Below, piece by piece: positions 6,749-6,863 of a stretch of 6,863 nt of DNA. The DNA is from Rhodobacteraceae bacterium UBA7436 (lineage in GTDB: Bacteria > Pseudomonadota > Alphaproteobacteria > Rhodobacterales > Rhodobacteraceae): the NCBI GenBank assembly GCA_002478745.1, contig DLQI01000141.1, positions 1 through 6,863 on the forward strand, in the 5' to 3' direction. A model generated the notes under the pieces. It ran no database searches. It worked only from the letters and a program-made list of their open reading frames with translations, and was not told where the DNA came from. Position 1 is the stretch's first letter; each line of letters starts with the position of its first letter. Position numbers and translations under genes: made by a program.

Positions 6749-6863
6749 TCATTTTTCGAAAGCCAGTGAACGCTTTATGTCGTTGAAAGCAACTGCTGCG
6801 CCCTTGCGAAATCAGAAGAGATTAAGACCCCGCGAGGTTCTGACCTGCGCCCCTAAAACTCCT

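Larger units (their letters stand above)
6512..6863. other. 352-bp region without a convincing gene, upstream of aspS
   Basis: The first bases hold the aspS Shine-Dalgarno. An 8-bp tandem repeat (GCTCAGAG at 6556-6563, then GCTCAGAA) and a poor - strand -10 candidate (TATAGT, complement of 6586-6591, no good -35) follow; the aspS promoter is therefore not identified. From 6653 to 6756 two inverted repeats are listed separately. Beyond 6760 a + strand frame from ATG 6777 and a - strand frame ending at TGA 6812 both run off the window edge; neither is recognisable and at most one can be a gene. No tRNA, SRP RNA, RNase P RNA or tmRNA signature was seen. Confidence 0.6.

Noticed and set aside
6687..6752. 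21-codon - strand ORF starting at ATG 6752, possible leader peptide
   Set aside because: It spans the inverted repeat almost exactly, has no Shine-Dalgarno, and shows no run of codons for any one amino acid that would suggest attenuation; more likely a by-product of the repeat.
6812..6862. - strand frame entering from the right edge and ending at TGA 6814-6812 (16 residues visible)
   Set aside because: Could be the 3' end of a gene upstream of aspS, but 16 residues are too few to recognise a family.
6777..6863. + strand frame from ATG 6777, open to the window edge (29 codons visible; frame open back to 6648)
   Set aside because: No Shine-Dalgarno, no recognisable N-terminus and only 29 codons visible; it also competes with a - strand frame. 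It could be the start of a divergent gene, but the window does not allow a decision.

Overview
This 6863-base window looks like chromosomal DNA from a marine alphaproteobacterium of the Rhodobacterales (Roseobacter group). The assignment rests on protein style: an alphaproteobacterial AspRS, a methylmalonyl-CoA epimerase paired with a two-helix DUF1467 protein, an EI24 protein and an orphan receiver protein. Base composition appears close to half G+C. This is inference from recognised families; no search was run.

Left part (1-2258, + strand): the 3' part of a class II histone-deacetylase-like amidohydrolase, a YdjA-type nitroreductase, and a four-helix EI24/CysZ-like membrane protein whose ATG overlaps the nitroreductase stop. 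The last two are clearly coupled; the deacetylase may belong to the same operon. A convergent pair on the - strand follows: methylmalonyl-CoA epimerase, then a DUF1467 membrane protein 3 bases later. The DUF1467 3' end overlaps the EI24 3' end by 41 bp.

Middle (2917-4528): a 159-bp divergent spacer with a CtrA-like dyad leads into a + strand response regulator that has a complete receiver domain and no recognisable DNA-binding domain. It converges, with a 7-base gap, on a - strand RimJ/RimL-type GNAT acetyltransferase. That gene has no convincing Shine-Dalgarno and may be read as a leaderless mRNA.

Right part (4605-6863): aspS on the - strand, ending in a clear rho-independent terminator. 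AspRS carries the anticodon-domain signature expected of a non-discriminating enzyme and an insertion of about 28 residues in its GAD region. Upstream lies about 350 bp without a convincing gene, but with two notable inverted repeats that can form mutually exclusive helices.

Most of the window is ordinary accessory and housekeeping content. I found no convincing new multi-gene system. The best leads are the structured intergenic element upstream of aspS, the AspRS insertion, and the uncharacterised C-terminal half of the response regulator.
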